64,000 bases of DNA from Daedaleopsis sinensis (Eukaryota; Basidiomycota; Agaricomycetes; Polyporales; Polyporaceae). Below, in pieces: positions 33,800 through 52,940 of this stretch. The notes under the pieces are model-generated. The model searched no databases. It was given only the letters and a program-made list of their open reading frames with translations, and had not been told where the DNA came from. The stretch covers positions 3,658,001 to 3,722,000 of the forward strand of contig CM066301.1 in assembly GCA_033807695.1 (NCBI GenBank), written 5' to 3'. Position numbers and translations under genes: made by a program. The first letter of the stretch is position 1. Each line of letters begins with the position of its first letter.

Positions 33800-36621
33800 T
33801 CATATGTCCATCTCCGACCCGCCCCCTTCGAGGTAGTGCAAAGCCTGTTTCGCCAACTCTTGCACCTCAGGGTCTTCTTCCGCGCCGATATACCGACCCC
33901 CCATCGAGCGAAGCGTGGTAGGACTCGCACTGACGTGGTGCAGGTACTCGCGTATGTGGCGTAGCGTCGAGACGAACCCTGCGTCCTGCAGTTCCTTGTG
34001 GTTGCGCGCGGAGTCTTGGCGCGCGAGCTCGACCACGCACGAGATCGCAGGCCGCCGTATCTCCGCCTTCGCGTCGACGAGGCACTCGCGAAGGCGGTTG
34101 AGAATGCGTGCGTTGCTGACGATGCTGCGGTGGTGTGCGGGGCTGTTCGCGACATTCGCAAGTGCGAATACGGCCTGTGAGGATCCAGTAGCTCAGGTTG
34201 AGCGTATTGAGTATGACGAAATAAACGTGATCATACCTGGAGCACTACTTCTTCGCTATCAGACTCCATGCCCATGATTAGGTAGCCGAGCACGGCGTCG
34301 CTGCCACCCAGCTCTGAGAATAACAGTTCGACATCATCGACACCATCGGCTATATGACGGATGACGTGGAATGCCTGCTCTTGAACTCGTTGGTCAGGAT
34401 CTACCAGAAGACTACCAACAATTATCAGCTCGGAGTGCGAGCTTAGGGGCTGAACGACTTACTTGCACATCTCCGTCCGCCCGATGCTGGTGATGACTTG
34501 CCGCTTGAGCTCAGACGACGCCTTGTAAAGCAGGTTCTTGAAGGCCCACAAAGCATTGAGTCGAAGTTCCATGTCTTCTGTGTTCAACAATTGGACAAGT
34601 CGTGAGATGGCGCCCCGCTCTATCAAGGTCTGATTGCAAACAGGTCAGATCTCGTAGCCGAATTGAACGAGAGCTGAGACACCTACCGTACACAGCGGCG
34701 AAAAGTCGGTAACAATATTGCAAATCACGGCCGACACGGCATGCATAACCTGACGGTCTTCATCCTGCTTCATGAACAGTTGGAAGACCGACATCCCCAA
34801 CCCCGTGTCGACGATGTTCGTGCGCAGCGCTGAGACGGCCCGACTGAGCGCGCGAGCGCACTGGCAAGCAGCGCATCTTACACCAACGTATTGGTGCGAT
34901 AGGCTGGCTTGTATGGCGGGTATCAGCTTGTATTCATCTGTCACTGCCGTGCGTATGTCGCTGTCGAATAGCGAGATAGCCGCGACGGCCGTCAAAGCTG
35001 CCTGCGGAGATGAGGTGAGGGACCTGTACCAGCATCGCGACTCGTGCACCGTTACCTCACGAAGCCTGGAGACACTTTCGGGCTCGTCTTCGTCGAACTC
35101 CGATACCTTCTCGACTGGCGTGATCGAGTTGACCAAGCGCGCAACCTGGACAAGGGAACTGCGTTCGAAAGCGAGTTGACAAAAATACCGGTGGTCCGAG
35201 ACGAGATAGTCTGTTGGTTGTCATGTGAGCGTCGCTGTGATAGAGCTCAACAAGGCCGTTAGGCTTACATAGAATGAAGCAGGCCCTGGTTCGCGTTTGG
35301 TTGCTGGCTGTGTCAGATCCAATGATACGATTCAACACGTGCATGATCGTAATGGCATTGCTCGAGTCCCCTGGATACCCATGGACTATGTTGGACTGCG
35401 ATGAAGAGCGCACGATGTTCGTCGCGCTACAGATGCTCAGTAAGAACGACAAGGGCATCGTAGCTCAGGCAGGCTCACCAGAGGCACGCAGCCAATTGCA
35501 GATCGATGATGCGAGATCTACACAGTGACAAGACAGTCGCCAGGACGGCTAAAGGACGTCAGGATACAGTGATAACATCGACTGCTGGTCATTCAAGGCG
35601 TACGTTCTTGTCCAGGCGGGGCCTTGGCAAGGCGTGTGGCCAAAGTCTCGTTATCCTTTGCGAGAGAAGCTAGGGCGGAGAGCGCGGCCTCCTGCAGCTG
35701 TAGATGAAGTGAGATGACGCATAGCCTTTCTATGTGGACAGAATCGTGCCTTCGTGTCCTTGTGATGTAAAAGTGCAGCCAAGGTGCGCGCTATCCAACC
35801 ACCTTGACGACTCGGGGATTTTGTTAGATCGCGCTTCTCCCAGCCACGCTTGCCTTTAGTTTCGGTTGCGCGCTCGCCTGGAGGACACCAATCAGACACC
35901 CTAAGACGGTGGAGAGGATCCCTGACAGTGGAAGCTACGAGCTGCGCGACGGCAATGCTAACTTGCGGTGAATGGTCGTTGAGCAAAGGAATGTACACAT
36001 CCAAGACTTCAGGCTATAAGTGATAGATGAGCTCACAGAGACAGCGTCCACGTGCTACCGACTACCTACCTGGAAGAAGTATTCCAGAGCTCCCTTCGCT
36101 TCAGGGCGAAGATCCGAGATGGTCACAGACAACCCCCACAGGGATGGACCGACGGCCTCGGCGATGGCAGAAGCCAAAGCTCGCAATGCGCGGGCTATGG
36201 CAGCTCTCAAAGAGACACTGTCAGATGGCTGGAGGGTTGAGACGGCATAGAGGAGCGCATGGGATGCGTTGAGCCTGAGGAGAGTTCGCAGAGCGTCGGG
36301 AGATCCTGTTCACCTCGTTGAAGTGTTTAACAGAGAGCAAGAAGCCAAACTCACCATATGACAAGGAGGCGATGATGTGTGCAGCCTCTACGCGTATGTT
36401 TTCCTTGGAACTCTCGTGTTCACCTGGTGTAGTGGGCGGATCGTGTATGCACTCCACTAGTCTTGCGCATACTCAGGTAATGGAGAACCGTATGACAGAC
36501 AAGCAGCGTACCTAGAGACAAATACCTCGTCCCGCCCGTAACTTCCTTTCGCCGTTCTGTTTCCAATGACAGCGTTCTTCACCGTCTTCAAGGAGGGCAC
36601 GTTCAGAGTCGTTACAGTCAT
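33800..36621 (-). CDS. GID5: Armadillo-repeat protein, ARMC8/GID5 (VID28)-like
   Basis: Multi-exon gene read from MTVTTLNVPSLKTVKNAVIG (start 36621) to GGGSEMDI, stop 33800-33802. Helical repeat units occur throughout: EAAHIIASLSYG, VSIAVAQLVASTVRD, VSRLREVTVHESRCWYRSLT, YVGVRCAACQCARALSRAVS, and DRQVMHAVSAVICNIVTDFSPL, the last two being diagnostic of ARMC8. The terminal part ELARQDSARNHKELQDAGFVSTLRHI also fits. In yeast and human, Gid5/ARMC8 is the scaffold of the GID/CTLH ubiquitin ligase and positions the substrate receptor Gid4 or Gid10. About eight or more introns were sensed but not all boundaries were fixed, so the outer limits are firmer than the exon map. Confidence 0.8.
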
Positions 36622-36900
36622 GACTGAGTAGCTTGGAGATGTTTCTGAGTCGCAGCAAGGGGCATGTCACAACGAGGGTATCCGAGCAGGCAGATGAGAG
36701 CTAGTAGCCAAGTGTAAAGCAGGAGATCCTCGGAAAGCTGAGATATTGAGAATGCGTCCGCGGTCGTGGGTAGAGAGCGAGCTGCAGCAATCCGCGCGGC
36801 GCGTTAAGCGCTCGTGGATGGCCGAACGAGAGCGAACGAGCGCGAGACTCGGCTTCGTACTTTTCCGTAGTCCCTCGGTGAATACAGGGCAACAGCAACG

Positions 36901-37551
36901 ATGTCACAGTCAGCACCCTCAACCGACTTGTATGCTGTCGCAGGTTCGTCATCATCCGGGATCGCGCCAACACTCATCTGACTATCGTGCACAATGCTGT
37001 TGCACTCCTGCAGATTTTTGTCTCATTCCTATGGGGACTGCTGAGCCATCGGTACTATCGCGCTACTGATCGATTGCTCGAGAAACTGGTCTGAAAGATC
37101 CACTCCAGGTTGCTGTGTACATCGCGGAGTGCGCTCGAGTGCTCGAGAAGACCGGGCTCAAATACAAGGTGCGTACAAATGATGGTCTAAGTAGACGATA
37201 CCTGGTTGACAGTGGATAATCGCAGATGCAGTAAGTATTTCTTTTGAATGGCAGCGATAGGATCTGACACTCGGCTAGCGGCTATGGAACTAATCTCGGT
37301 GCGTGTTGATATACTCGAGCCCTCAAGCCGTGACCGAAGTACGGCCTTCCATGTCGTCAATAGAAGGACCCTGGTCCGAAGTCATGAACGCCATCCACGC
37401 ATGCCATGCCGCCGTGCATGCGAAGGGGTCACCGCGAATCGCGACCGATATTCGGATTGGCACCCGCGTAGACAGGGAGATCGCGCCGGGCACTGGAAAC
37501 GAGAGCAAAGTCAAACGGGTTGAAGACATCCTGAACTCGCAGGATGCCTGA
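36901..37551 (+). CDS. ECM15: UPF0045/ECM15 thiamine-binding-fold protein
   Basis: Six exons (36901-36943, 37014-37051, 37109-37168, 37226-37230, 37279-37298, 37364-37551) give 117 residues. ADFCLIPMGT, AECARVLEKTGLKYKMHGYGTNLEGPW and EVMNAIHACHAAVHAKGSPRIATDIRIGTR match the MTH1187/YkoF-like ferredoxin-fold family (DUF77), whose members bind thiamine or related pyrimidines and form oligomers. Yeast ECM15 is the fungal member, of unclear function. The fourth exon is only 5 nt (ATGCA), needed to produce KMHGYG, an invariant part of the family; the fifth is 20 nt. It overlaps no other gene and its end faces the methyltransferase gene 100 bp away. Confidence 0.88.
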
Positions 37552-37652
37552 GTGCATGGCGTGCGGTATGTGGAGCCAACGGGTATTTGCAGTCACGAAG
37601 TAGCTATCCCCGCGGTATAACATCTCGGTCGCCGTTCCGCTCGAAACCCATT

Positions 37653-40600
37653 CTACTCGACTTCTGGGCTCCGCGCCCGTGCCATCTGCTCCTGCTCCTG
37701 GGTTCTCCTCCATAACTTGATCGTCGCCTTCCCGATTTCCTTGCCCAATGCCAACGCCAGAGGAACCGGGACTGCGTTGCCAATCTGACGCATTTGCTGT
37801 GACGACATCATCAGTAGCTGACCCCACTTCAGGCCTGGCAGACTCACATCTGCGCAAATTGCGGTCGGCTTGTCAACGTTGGTCGACTGGAATATGTACC
37901 GATCCGGGAATCCTTGAGCCCTAGCGCACTCTCTGATGGTGAGAACGCGATGTTGCTGCGAGCAATTGGAATCAGTGCACGGCGAGTATATATCTGGATA
38001 AGCTGACTTCCTCACATTGTGATGAATCACTCGGCCTCCCTTCGCATTGGGCATAAGTGTAGTCATAGCAGTTATGAAATGTCCATCGCCGTTGAGTCTC
38101 CCGAAGATAGCTATTCGAAATTAGCCCTCAAGAGCATCTAACAATGACTTAGGGCACGTACTGTTGGATGCTTGCAGCTTCTTTGTGTCGCAATTCCGGT
38201 ACCGTTCTATCCTTAATCCTGGCGGCAAATCTACAAAACACCTGTCAAAGGCAGGCTCCTCGGAAGCACAAATGTGTAAGCACACTTTACCTTCGTGATT
38301 GGGATATGGATGCTTGCTAGTCGACATAGGAATATTGCACACTCTTAGAAATTTGTCAGTAAGTCTCCCAATATGTGAGCAGTCAAACAACTACTAACCT
38401 TTCGGCTATTTTCGGGCCATACCTTGGGGTGTAGTGTTGACTAACGGTGCCTTTGCTCCCACTTCTCACCCACATTTGATAACGGGACAATGGTGGATGC
38501 GGATACTGGACCGGAGCGTTGAATCCCGGATACGGCCCATCTTCCGGAGACCCCTTAGGATGGAAGCACTTTATGCCTTCCGACCTTCGGATGCGGTAGT
38601 CTTTACGGTCTTGTGTTGTTGCCGCTACATCTTGATGCGGATTCTCCCTGTGAACATATTGAGGGAGTTAAAGACTTGGCATACTGTGACTTACCAGTCA
38701 AATCTAGGCTATAGCAAAGTTAGATGGTCAAGATCAAACAGTACAAGCAATTGAACTCACCAAGTCCGAGATGGCCTGATATATAGTGACAGGTGGGAGG
38801 GGTGCACATTGATGCCCTTCATCTCTACAGCCAGAGCGGAAGGTCGGGTAGAGAACTTCTTGGTTAGGGAGCTTGAAGTTGTTGAGCGGTTTCGGATAGG
38901 CATATTGGGGTACTGGATAACTCGGAAGGGGAACATCTCCACGAGCACCAATGAAGATTACTCGTCTTCGGCCTTGAGGTGCCCCATATTGCCCAGCCTG
39001 TAGGACTCTAAATTGGACTTGATACCTAGTATGTTTGAAGTTAATGAAAAGTATTTGGTTAATGTGAGACTCATTTGCTTACCCCAGAGATAGCAATGCA
39101 CGCATAATAAACTTAACCACACCCATGTTGAGCTCCTTAGTTGCATGTTTTCCTTGGGTTTGCCTCAGCAGCTTGTAGCTTAAAAGGCCTGCCACATTCT
39201 CCAAGAGAAAGTACTTTGGCCTGTAGAAGTCCACATAGGAGATCATATTGCAGACCAAAGTACTCCTGAAAATGGGTGTTCAATCACTGCTGACAAAGTA
39301 GCAGATGTTGTGCACAAAATAAAAATATTACCTGATATCATCAGGTCGCTATAAATGATAAAGTCAGCCCAACTTCATGCAACAATCCTTCTTGTCCTTA
39401 CCCTGTGGTGATTCATCATGGAAAAGCTTTGGCAGGGTGGCCCTATATGCCAAGGTTGAATATTCGATAACCACATAAGTAGTAGCACTGAGCTCACCTC
39501 CATATATGAAGTCAACATCTCCTCTCTGAGGCATGTGAGGTAGCTGCTTAGGCTCCTTGCCCTTGCACTTCAGAGGGTTCGGATTTCGTCCCTCTGATGT
39601 GTCAATAGCATGCTCCAAGAGGCAGTTGGAGGACTCATTGTAGACAGTGCAGTTTGGATGGTTGGCCCTGGTAAGTAGAATGATATTAGATCTCAAAGTT
39701 CAGGCGGATGTTGAAACACCTTACTGGAATGTCTTTGCTGCACTTGGAGAAAACTCTACTGCCCACTTAGTTTCAACAAACGTTGACAGCTCCAAGCCTG
39801 TAGAGAGGCCACCAGCACCTGATACTTGTTAGACAGTGTCACAAGCAGGAATATAGCTGAACTCACCTGCAAACAACTCTAACCCCCTTAGCTTTGGGAA
39901 CAAGCTAACAAGCTTCCTCTCCTCGGACAAAGCATGGAGATCTGTAGCAATACACTCTTGACACTGAGGGAGTGCTGAGGTCAGAGGAATGAGATCCTCT
40001 AATGATACTGAACAGAGTGTTGAGCAATCATGGGACACAAGATCACAGTAAAAATGATCATCTCTCTCAACCCATGCTTCCTTGCCCTTGGCAGAGCCAG
40101 AGCAGGATACATACACCTTCCCTTCAATGGAGCTTGAGTCCACTGTAGAGAGAATCTCGGTTCGGAAGAGCCGGCGCTGAAAGTGAGATTGTTAATCAGG
40201 TGTGGCAATTCTTGAAGCACGCTCAGAACAGAGAAGAGACATACATTATCCCTTTGAACGGGCTCAGCAGTGTCATGGTATGATTGATCAACAGCATCAT
40301 CATAGCGGCCAAAAAAGCGCACTACAAGGCAAAGACCCTTGCCCTTATCACTGAACTTAGTGATTTGAGCAATGCCGAGCAACCCGGCCATGCCTCCCTG
40401 GTGCACGTAGACAAAGTCATTGATATGGAAATCAATGCCGGAGTAGCGGTAGCTGCCATTCGGCAGCGGTGTCCACGAAGCTTTAACCTCTGATAGCGAT
40501 CGGAGACCACATGACACGCAGGGTTTACGCTGGTCACAACGGGCAAGAGCGGCGCGAAGCTCTTCGGATGACATTCGGATGAACGAATGAAGCTCGTCGT

Positions 40601-42564
40601 CCAACGTGAACCTTAATAATCGAGAGGTTAGCACACACGGATAGAGCTCCTGCATTGTCACATGCTCACCCAGTGAAGTAGTTGTTGTCTCGTCCAGCGA
40701 CATCTTCGGGAGGTTCTACCTGGCCAGGTGGTAGAGAGTGGAGGTTGCATAGAGTATAGATACACTCCAGAGGCAAGTCCTCACACTCATTAAGCCAGTA
40801 CAGTGCTCGAGGGTGAGAAGCTTCCTGAAGGAGGGTCTTCGAGCCATGGACAAGCCACTGAGCGTGAAAGAACTTCCCCCACTGCCCTTTGTGAGCGCCA
40901 GAGAAGACTTGCTCTTCGAAGAAGTAGTTGATTTTGCAGAACCTGGACAGATCGTGAGACAAGCGAAAAGCTATAGGAAGGTCACTGACCACTTCTTGTT
41001 GGCCAGGTCATTACTGTGACAGTATGCCTGAGACGACAGGGCGTTCTTTGATCGCTCCTTGTCAGTGTCATCGCCTGTCTCTACGATCACGACATCACCA
41101 GCCTGAATGAAATATCAACATTCCAAGAGACTTCAAAAGCGGCCGGGGCACTTACGGTGTAGGTCGTCCCATCGATGATAACACTCTGAAAGATGTGTGG
41201 GCTCCCAGCAGAACTTCCCCACTTGACAGATTGTGGATCGGTTGGATGAACCGGACGGGGAGGCGCCTCTGGCAGGGCAGTATGCTCAGGGCCGACGGAC
41301 ATCTTGACGGTATGAAGAGACTGCGAGAACAATCTCTCTGCAATGGCACCGACCCTTGGGGTGACGACTGTGCAATCGGAGTGCTGGAGGACATCCTTCT
41401 CTACATCGTGTAGTCGGCGGCGTCGTCGCGGCTGAAGAGTGACAGATCGGGAGGGAAGCAAGCCTCTCACGAGAATGGACTGCGACACCTTGTGATGAAG
41501 GTCGCGTTGGTCCTCCGACATCCTGTCCATTATCATGAGGAAGTATGACACCTATTAAATCATCAATGGAGCTGCACAGATCTTCCTGTGCGAACGACTT
41601 ACGAATTCAGGCGACGAGAGGCGTTCAGGTGTGATATCACCTACAATTTGAGTGTGAGACGATTGCCGAGTATGGGAAGGACGCTGAGCAACGAAGTTCA
41701 GGAAGTCGGCCATGGTGGACTCAGAGGAATGCGTGACATAGGAAAGGATTGTGTGCGTGAGCGCATGATGTGCCTGGAAGGAAGCGTGACACTGGGCGTA
41801 GGATCGAGCCGGGTGAAGCAGGATGTACCAAGCGTACTGAGTGCGCAAATAGATTCTCCTGAGGTGCAAAATGAGCGACACGTACGCCGGAAGTAATTCC
41901 TAATCAACTTACGGGTCAAACTGCCCATCATCGGTAACCCAATGCACATTACATTCCAATATGGACGAGAGAACGACAGTGAGGCCTGGATTTTCAACGT
42001 CTCCTCCTTCGCCGCCGCCGCTGTCGTCGTCGTCGTCGTCGTCTTCTCCTTCCTCAGAGAAAGGCCGCACGACGCCTGAACCGATGTAGTCGCTCGAAAA
42101 GTCTTCTATAAGAACGCGCTCGGACTTGATGAACTCTCCCGTTTTGGAGTTGAAAAGGTAGAAGTTGTCGATTGTTCGAATTGGAACCGTATCATCTTCT
42201 TCTGCACTTCGATCTTCCGTGACGTCGTCTTCGTCGGTACATGCGGTTTCCCCATCAAGAACGAGATCCCGCGTTTCTTCAACCTCTTCTCCGGTACGTG
42301 CGTAGTGAGTCACTGTTGCGCATTAGCAACTACTGGCTGCGCCATCAAACAGCCCCTAACCTGCCACTCTGAGTACATGATATCAATACGTGAACGTCAA
42401 CGATCGGGGTTCAGCGCACGCACCTTTTGCGCGGTCTTGCGGGAATTTCTACCCATACCTCCGCTCGGGGGAAACGAGTCCTGTTGCCTTGAGAGACAGT
42501 CAATTATACTATTCCACTTTTCAACGAGGAACTCCTTACTGGAACTAGGCCGCGGTCGTTTCAT
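37653..42564 (-). CDS. DNMT1: DNMT1-type DNA cytosine-5 methyltransferase
   Basis: Large multi-exon gene from MKRPRPSSSKEFLVEKW (start 42564; first exon 42459-42564) to RSPEVE (stop 37653-37655). An N-terminal replication-focus-targeting-like region (PIRTIDNFYLFNSKTGEFIKS, VLSSILECNVHWVTDDG) precedes two BAH-like regions (the second with VHQGGMAGLLGIAQITKFS). The catalytic part has motif I FAGAGGLSTGLEL, motif IV GPPCQSFS (near 39440-39425, catalytic Cys), motif VI ENVAG (near 39200), motif VIII QGRRRVIFIGA and motifs IX-X (TIRECARAQGFPD, MRQIGNAVPVPLALALG). This is the maintenance-type layout. Many small introns interrupt the gene; not all boundaries were fixed. Confidence 0.9.
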
Positions 42565-42731
42565 AGAGATAGCTTATGGTTGGACTCGTGGGGGTGGAGA
42601 ACAAAGAGAACTTGGGCGTCTACGAACGTGAGTAACACTGTGTCGCGTCCGGTCACGGTCAATGTCACTCGCATCTCTCGACACGACCACGACGATCACG
42701 CCCTGCTCTCCATCTTCACGCGTCGAACGCG
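42565..42731. promoter_or_regulatory. Bidirectional promoter of DNMT1-type gene and MCM7, with MCB-like box
   Basis: Only 167 bp separate the two start codons. The sequence ACGCGT (42718-42723), the MluI cell-cycle box bound by MBF in yeasts at G1/S genes, lies 9 bp upstream of the MCM7 ATG. Whether basidiomycete MBF uses this copy is inference. Confidence 0.5.
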
Positions 42732-45526
<2,795 letters not shown>

Positions 45527-45740
45527 TCCACTTTGTCACACTGCTCCCTTCCCCACGGTATCTTCATCGCCGGTCTTCATATGTGTAGGTTAATTGTAGT
45601 GTTCTCAGCGCTCTCCACCATGCTCTGATGTCTGTACTGTTCTGTAGCGCATAAATATAACCCGTCCTTGGATACGATGTGTGGAATACAAATGTCACCG
45701 AGGCCCATCACCACTCTATGAAGGAATAACATCGCATAGA

Positions 45741-48620
45741 CTACCTCGTCTCCGACGCATGCTCCCAACTACTTCCCGAACCAGAGCCGCTTCCAGGACT
45801 ATCTGATCGCGCTCGCTCCTTGTCGACCTCTAGAGGTGATTCGGGCTCGTCTCGGTAGCGAGTCTGCCGGTCGCTTCCGGCCGTTGGCGGGTCGTCGTCG
45901 TCCAGGAAGCCCGAGTGCAGCCCATGATCGAGGGCGGGGTCCATGGAGTGCGGCCGCAGCGCGGTCTCCTCGTCTACGTCGTCGTCGTCCGACACCTCGC
46001 CAAACGCATCGTAGAGCTCCTTCGTGCGCTGCGGGCCGCGGGGCCCGCCGCTCGCGCGGCCGACCGCGCTCATCGCGACATCGTCGTCGTTGAGGCTCGT
46101 GTAGTTCGCGCGGCGCTTGCGCATCGCCGCGCGGCGCCAGAAGAACACGCCCGCGCCAATGCCGAACAGCGCGACGGCGCCGAGGGCGACGAAGAACCAT
46201 ATTTGGTTCGTGACAAGGTTCGAGAGGTCGGAGAACCAGCCTTCGTCCGGGGTGGGCGTCGTCGACGCGGACGCCACGGCATCCTCGACGGGCTTCGCTG
46301 GTTCGGTGGCAGTTCCCGTACCGGCGGTAGTGGTGAACGCAGGCTTCGAGTTCTCGCCCTCAGAGACACCGTGGTCTCCTGGGAGATGTTCGGTAGGGCG
46401 GGCATGGGTCTTCGTGCTCGAGGCCGTTGGCGCGGCAGTTGCAGACGCCTCCTGGGGTTCCTTGGGAGGAACAGGCGGGAATATCGAAGAAGACTCGTCG
46501 TCGTCGATTGGAACAACATATGGCTTGACCTTGTTAGAGTCGACAACAGACCCCCATATGCTCATGCTCCATCCGATGAAGGTACCCGGGTAGTTGTCGT
46601 TCCGCTGGTCAGAGACACGAATCGTCCATTCCCCCACCGGGTTCTCATCCCTGTACACAAGCACATCAGTTAGTGCGGACATGGGTCCTCTCACGACTAC
46701 ATACCAGTGTTTCACGGTCATGAACTGCCAACCAGGATAGCCTGTGTCTGCGTTGTCGCCGTGACGACGAGCCGCAAGGACGCTCTTGATACCGCTTGGG
46801 CTGACGAGCTCGACCTCGACGTCGCCACGGCGCTTATGAGTGATCCACACCTTGACTGTAACATGCTCCAGCTTCTCGAAGTTGTTCTGCTCGAGGAAAT
46901 TCTCCGTGACCATCAACTTGCTTTCCACTCCGTCAGACCCAATATGCTCTCCGCCACTCGAGTTGCCAAACGAATCCATGACACCATTGTTGATCTGTAC
47001 GGCGGGGATGTCGGCCCAAGCTTGAGGCTTAACAGACTTCCATTCTTGTGCGGCCTTCACGAACGCCAATCCGTTCAGGCTACCGTAGCCATACTTGTAG
47101 CTGTACGGGCGGCCAGAAGCGGTCATCTCCCAGTCGGGGTCGTCGGGGTTGACCTGCAAGGCAGTGCGAACGCAGAGGTGTTGGACATCACGCCAGTTGA
47201 GATTGGGGCTATATGAGCGTTATCAGCTACACGATGCATGTTTTAGGTGTTCCGGGCTTACTTCGCTTGCAACGCGAGGGCGAAAACACCAGCAGCGTTC
47301 GGCGCAGCAGCGGACGTTCCACCGTGGGAGTGCGAGCACTTGTCCTTCCCTCGGTCAGTAGTAGTCTACGCGGAGATTAGAGGATGCATTGCAAATCAAG
47401 ATGAACGGACGTACGATGTGGTTTCCGCTGCCTGACGTGTACGCGACAACCATGTTCGCGGCACATGCCTCGGAGTAGTCTGGGTGAAAACCTTTGTAGT
47501 CGATAGCAGCGACCGTGACGGAGAAGATGCTGTTCGTGTAGCCATCGAAGTTGCACTGGTCGCCGCTTCGTCCACCGTTTCCGCTAGCGAAGACGAAAAC
47601 AGAGCCCTTCCCACTTCGCCCTTCTTGGATGCCGTTGACCATGGCCTTCTTAATAAGATAGCCCGGACCCTCCATCGACCTGCCGTCATCGGGGGGACCC
47701 CAGCTACAAGAGTAGATAGAAGTGTTCTGGTAGTCGAAGTTGAGCGCGGCAGCCTCGTCCACGTCTGATATGGGCCCTGAAAGGATTCGGATGCCAGCAA
47801 CCTTGGACTCGTATGCGATGCCGACCCCGCAGACGTCGTTCTTGACAGCAGCAATTTGCCCTGCACACCGAGTGCCATGGTGGTCGTCAAACAGAACTGG
47901 GGTAGGAAGGTCGGTATGATCGTTGTAGTCGTGTGAACCGTATGCATACTGAATCCGAAGTTATGATAGCGGTACAGACAAAGTAGAAGGAAGACTTACG
48001 AAGTTCGCAGCGAGGTCATCACTGGTGTAGTCCAAGCCATCGTCAACCAAAGCGGTGATCACACCTTTCCCTGTGATACCCAAGTCCCAGAGAGGCGTGA
48101 CGTTCATCATGTGTTCCGGAAAGTCGTCGTTGACGAGATGCCATTGTTTCTTGAACTCCGGATCGTGTATACCGAGGCGGAGGGCAGCGTCTGTGGAACT
48201 CTCGATCTTCTCCGGGGGCGGACGTATAGGAGGCGGAGCGCGTTTGACGCGTTGGCGGAGGGTCTGAGGAAGGACGTTCCTGACAGAGGCAGCTACTCTC
48301 TTCCTCTGGAGGTACTCTTCTGACCTTGGGAAGTGCTGGGACCTTGCCTCCTCTCTCAATGACTTGAAGGACTCGAGGACGGCGTCCGCATCACGCTTCT
48401 GGATGCCCTTCGCTACACGGACGAGCCAGAGATTCGCCAACTCCCCCGCCTGCTCTACAACCTCCACACCCAGCACCCGGGCAGACTCGGCCAGCGATGC
48501 TTCTGCAAGAGGGTCGTGCTCCAAAACATAGTAGTCGTGTGTATGGTATTGTCGTTTCGCGGGTCGGAGCGCCAGGGCAGATTGGATGGCGAGAACGAGA
48601 GTGAGCGGTAGGAGACGCAT
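45741..48620 (-). CDS. KEX2: Kexin, proprotein convertase
   Basis: Five exons, complement of 45741-46650, 46705-47208, 47262-47365, 47415-47948 and 48000-48620, give 890 residues. A signal peptide (MRLLPLTLVLAIQSALA) and propeptide end near RQRVKR. The subtilisin-type triad is Asp about 193 (ALVDDGLDY), His about 231 (DDHHGTRCAG) and Ser about 403 (HGGTSAAAP). A P/homoB domain (KVWITHKRRGDVEVELVSP, GEWTIRVSD), a Ser/Thr-rich stalk, one membrane span (WFFVALGAVALFGIGAGVFFW) and an acidic cytosolic tail follow. Kex2 cleaves after KR/RR in the late Golgi, including secreted enzymes and pheromone precursors. It converges with MCM7 (214 bp). Confidence 0.96.
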
Positions 48621-49154
48621 CTTGCGTCGAGCTGCGATGAGCGTGCTGCGCGCAGAGGCCCGGAGAGAGAGAGATGGAAGAGGTCAAGAAGCAAGTTGCA
48701 AACCGGTTTCACACTGGATGCCCGTACAGTTTCCGCTGGTCACACCGCCCGCAGCTGGCGCCCACCACTCAGTACTCAATGCGGACGAACCACATGCGGC
48801 TGTAGCTCGCTCGCTATGAAAAGACCGACTACTTACTGGACGCCACGCACCGCTCTCATGCCAAGGGCGACCTCCCATTCCTTGTCTTCTCATCCCCAGA
48901 TGCATGGCGAACACTCAAGAGACTTGTTGCGTTAATTATAGAAGCGGGGATCTGTTGCCGCGAAAGGTACAGTTGTATGCTGATGAATGGATGAGCGGCG
49001 CGAGAGCTCGGAAGGACCTTACAGCACTATACAAACATGCGTTTCGTAGCAGGGGTGTCTCCCAGATGTAGCATATGCGTATTGATACAGTCGTCTTTCT
49101 GGTGATGCTGAGGTGTTGCGATCTACAAAGTCGTCATCGAGAGTAGTCTCCGTG
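48621..49154. other. Intergenic region upstream of KEX2
   Basis: About 530 bp between KEX2 and the methylenetetrahydrofolate reductase gene, both on the minus strand. It must hold the KEX2 promoter and the 3' region of the reductase gene. No gene, repeat or RNA motif was recognised. Confidence 0.4.
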
Positions 49155-51487
<2,333 letters not shown>

Positions 51488-51779
51488 CGTTGTGAGTGTA
51501 GAGACACGCAGTGGTGTGAAAGCAGGATGGCAAGAGCAGCCGGAACCCCGCTGACGGCCTCCGAGACAAAATGACGGAACGCCCTCTCGGAGATCACTCG
51601 CCTTGAAGCGCCGAATCTAATCAGTATTTGTGGTAATCTATTCTAACCAGGTATCCAGTACTACAAACATCAGTAAACAGCCTCTCGCTGTTTGAGACGG
51701 CGACCAAGCCCCCGAGTCCATCACCGCCGTTCTACATTGTCTGATTTCATCTGTCTGCTCTTCTCTGTTACTCCCAATT

Positions 51780-52738
<959 letters not shown>

Positions 52739-52940
52739 GCATCATCCGGAGTGGTAGAGCGTATCATACATATTTCTGCTCTTCGTATTCTTGCATGTAC
52801 TTTCTCACCATGTGTATAACCCGCCACCTATTATATCCGCATTTCTCGCCGGCGGTACTGTGAGCAACGAGTTCCCTAAGACTACAGCGATGGATGGGTA
52901 TTTGCTACAAGTGTGATATACATTATTGTTGGATCCTCCC

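Noticed and set aside
42004..42050. GTC/GCC trinucleotide run as a microsatellite element
   Set aside because: It codes for the acidic poly-Asp loop in the RFTS region of the methyltransferase and is in frame; ordinary coding low complexity.
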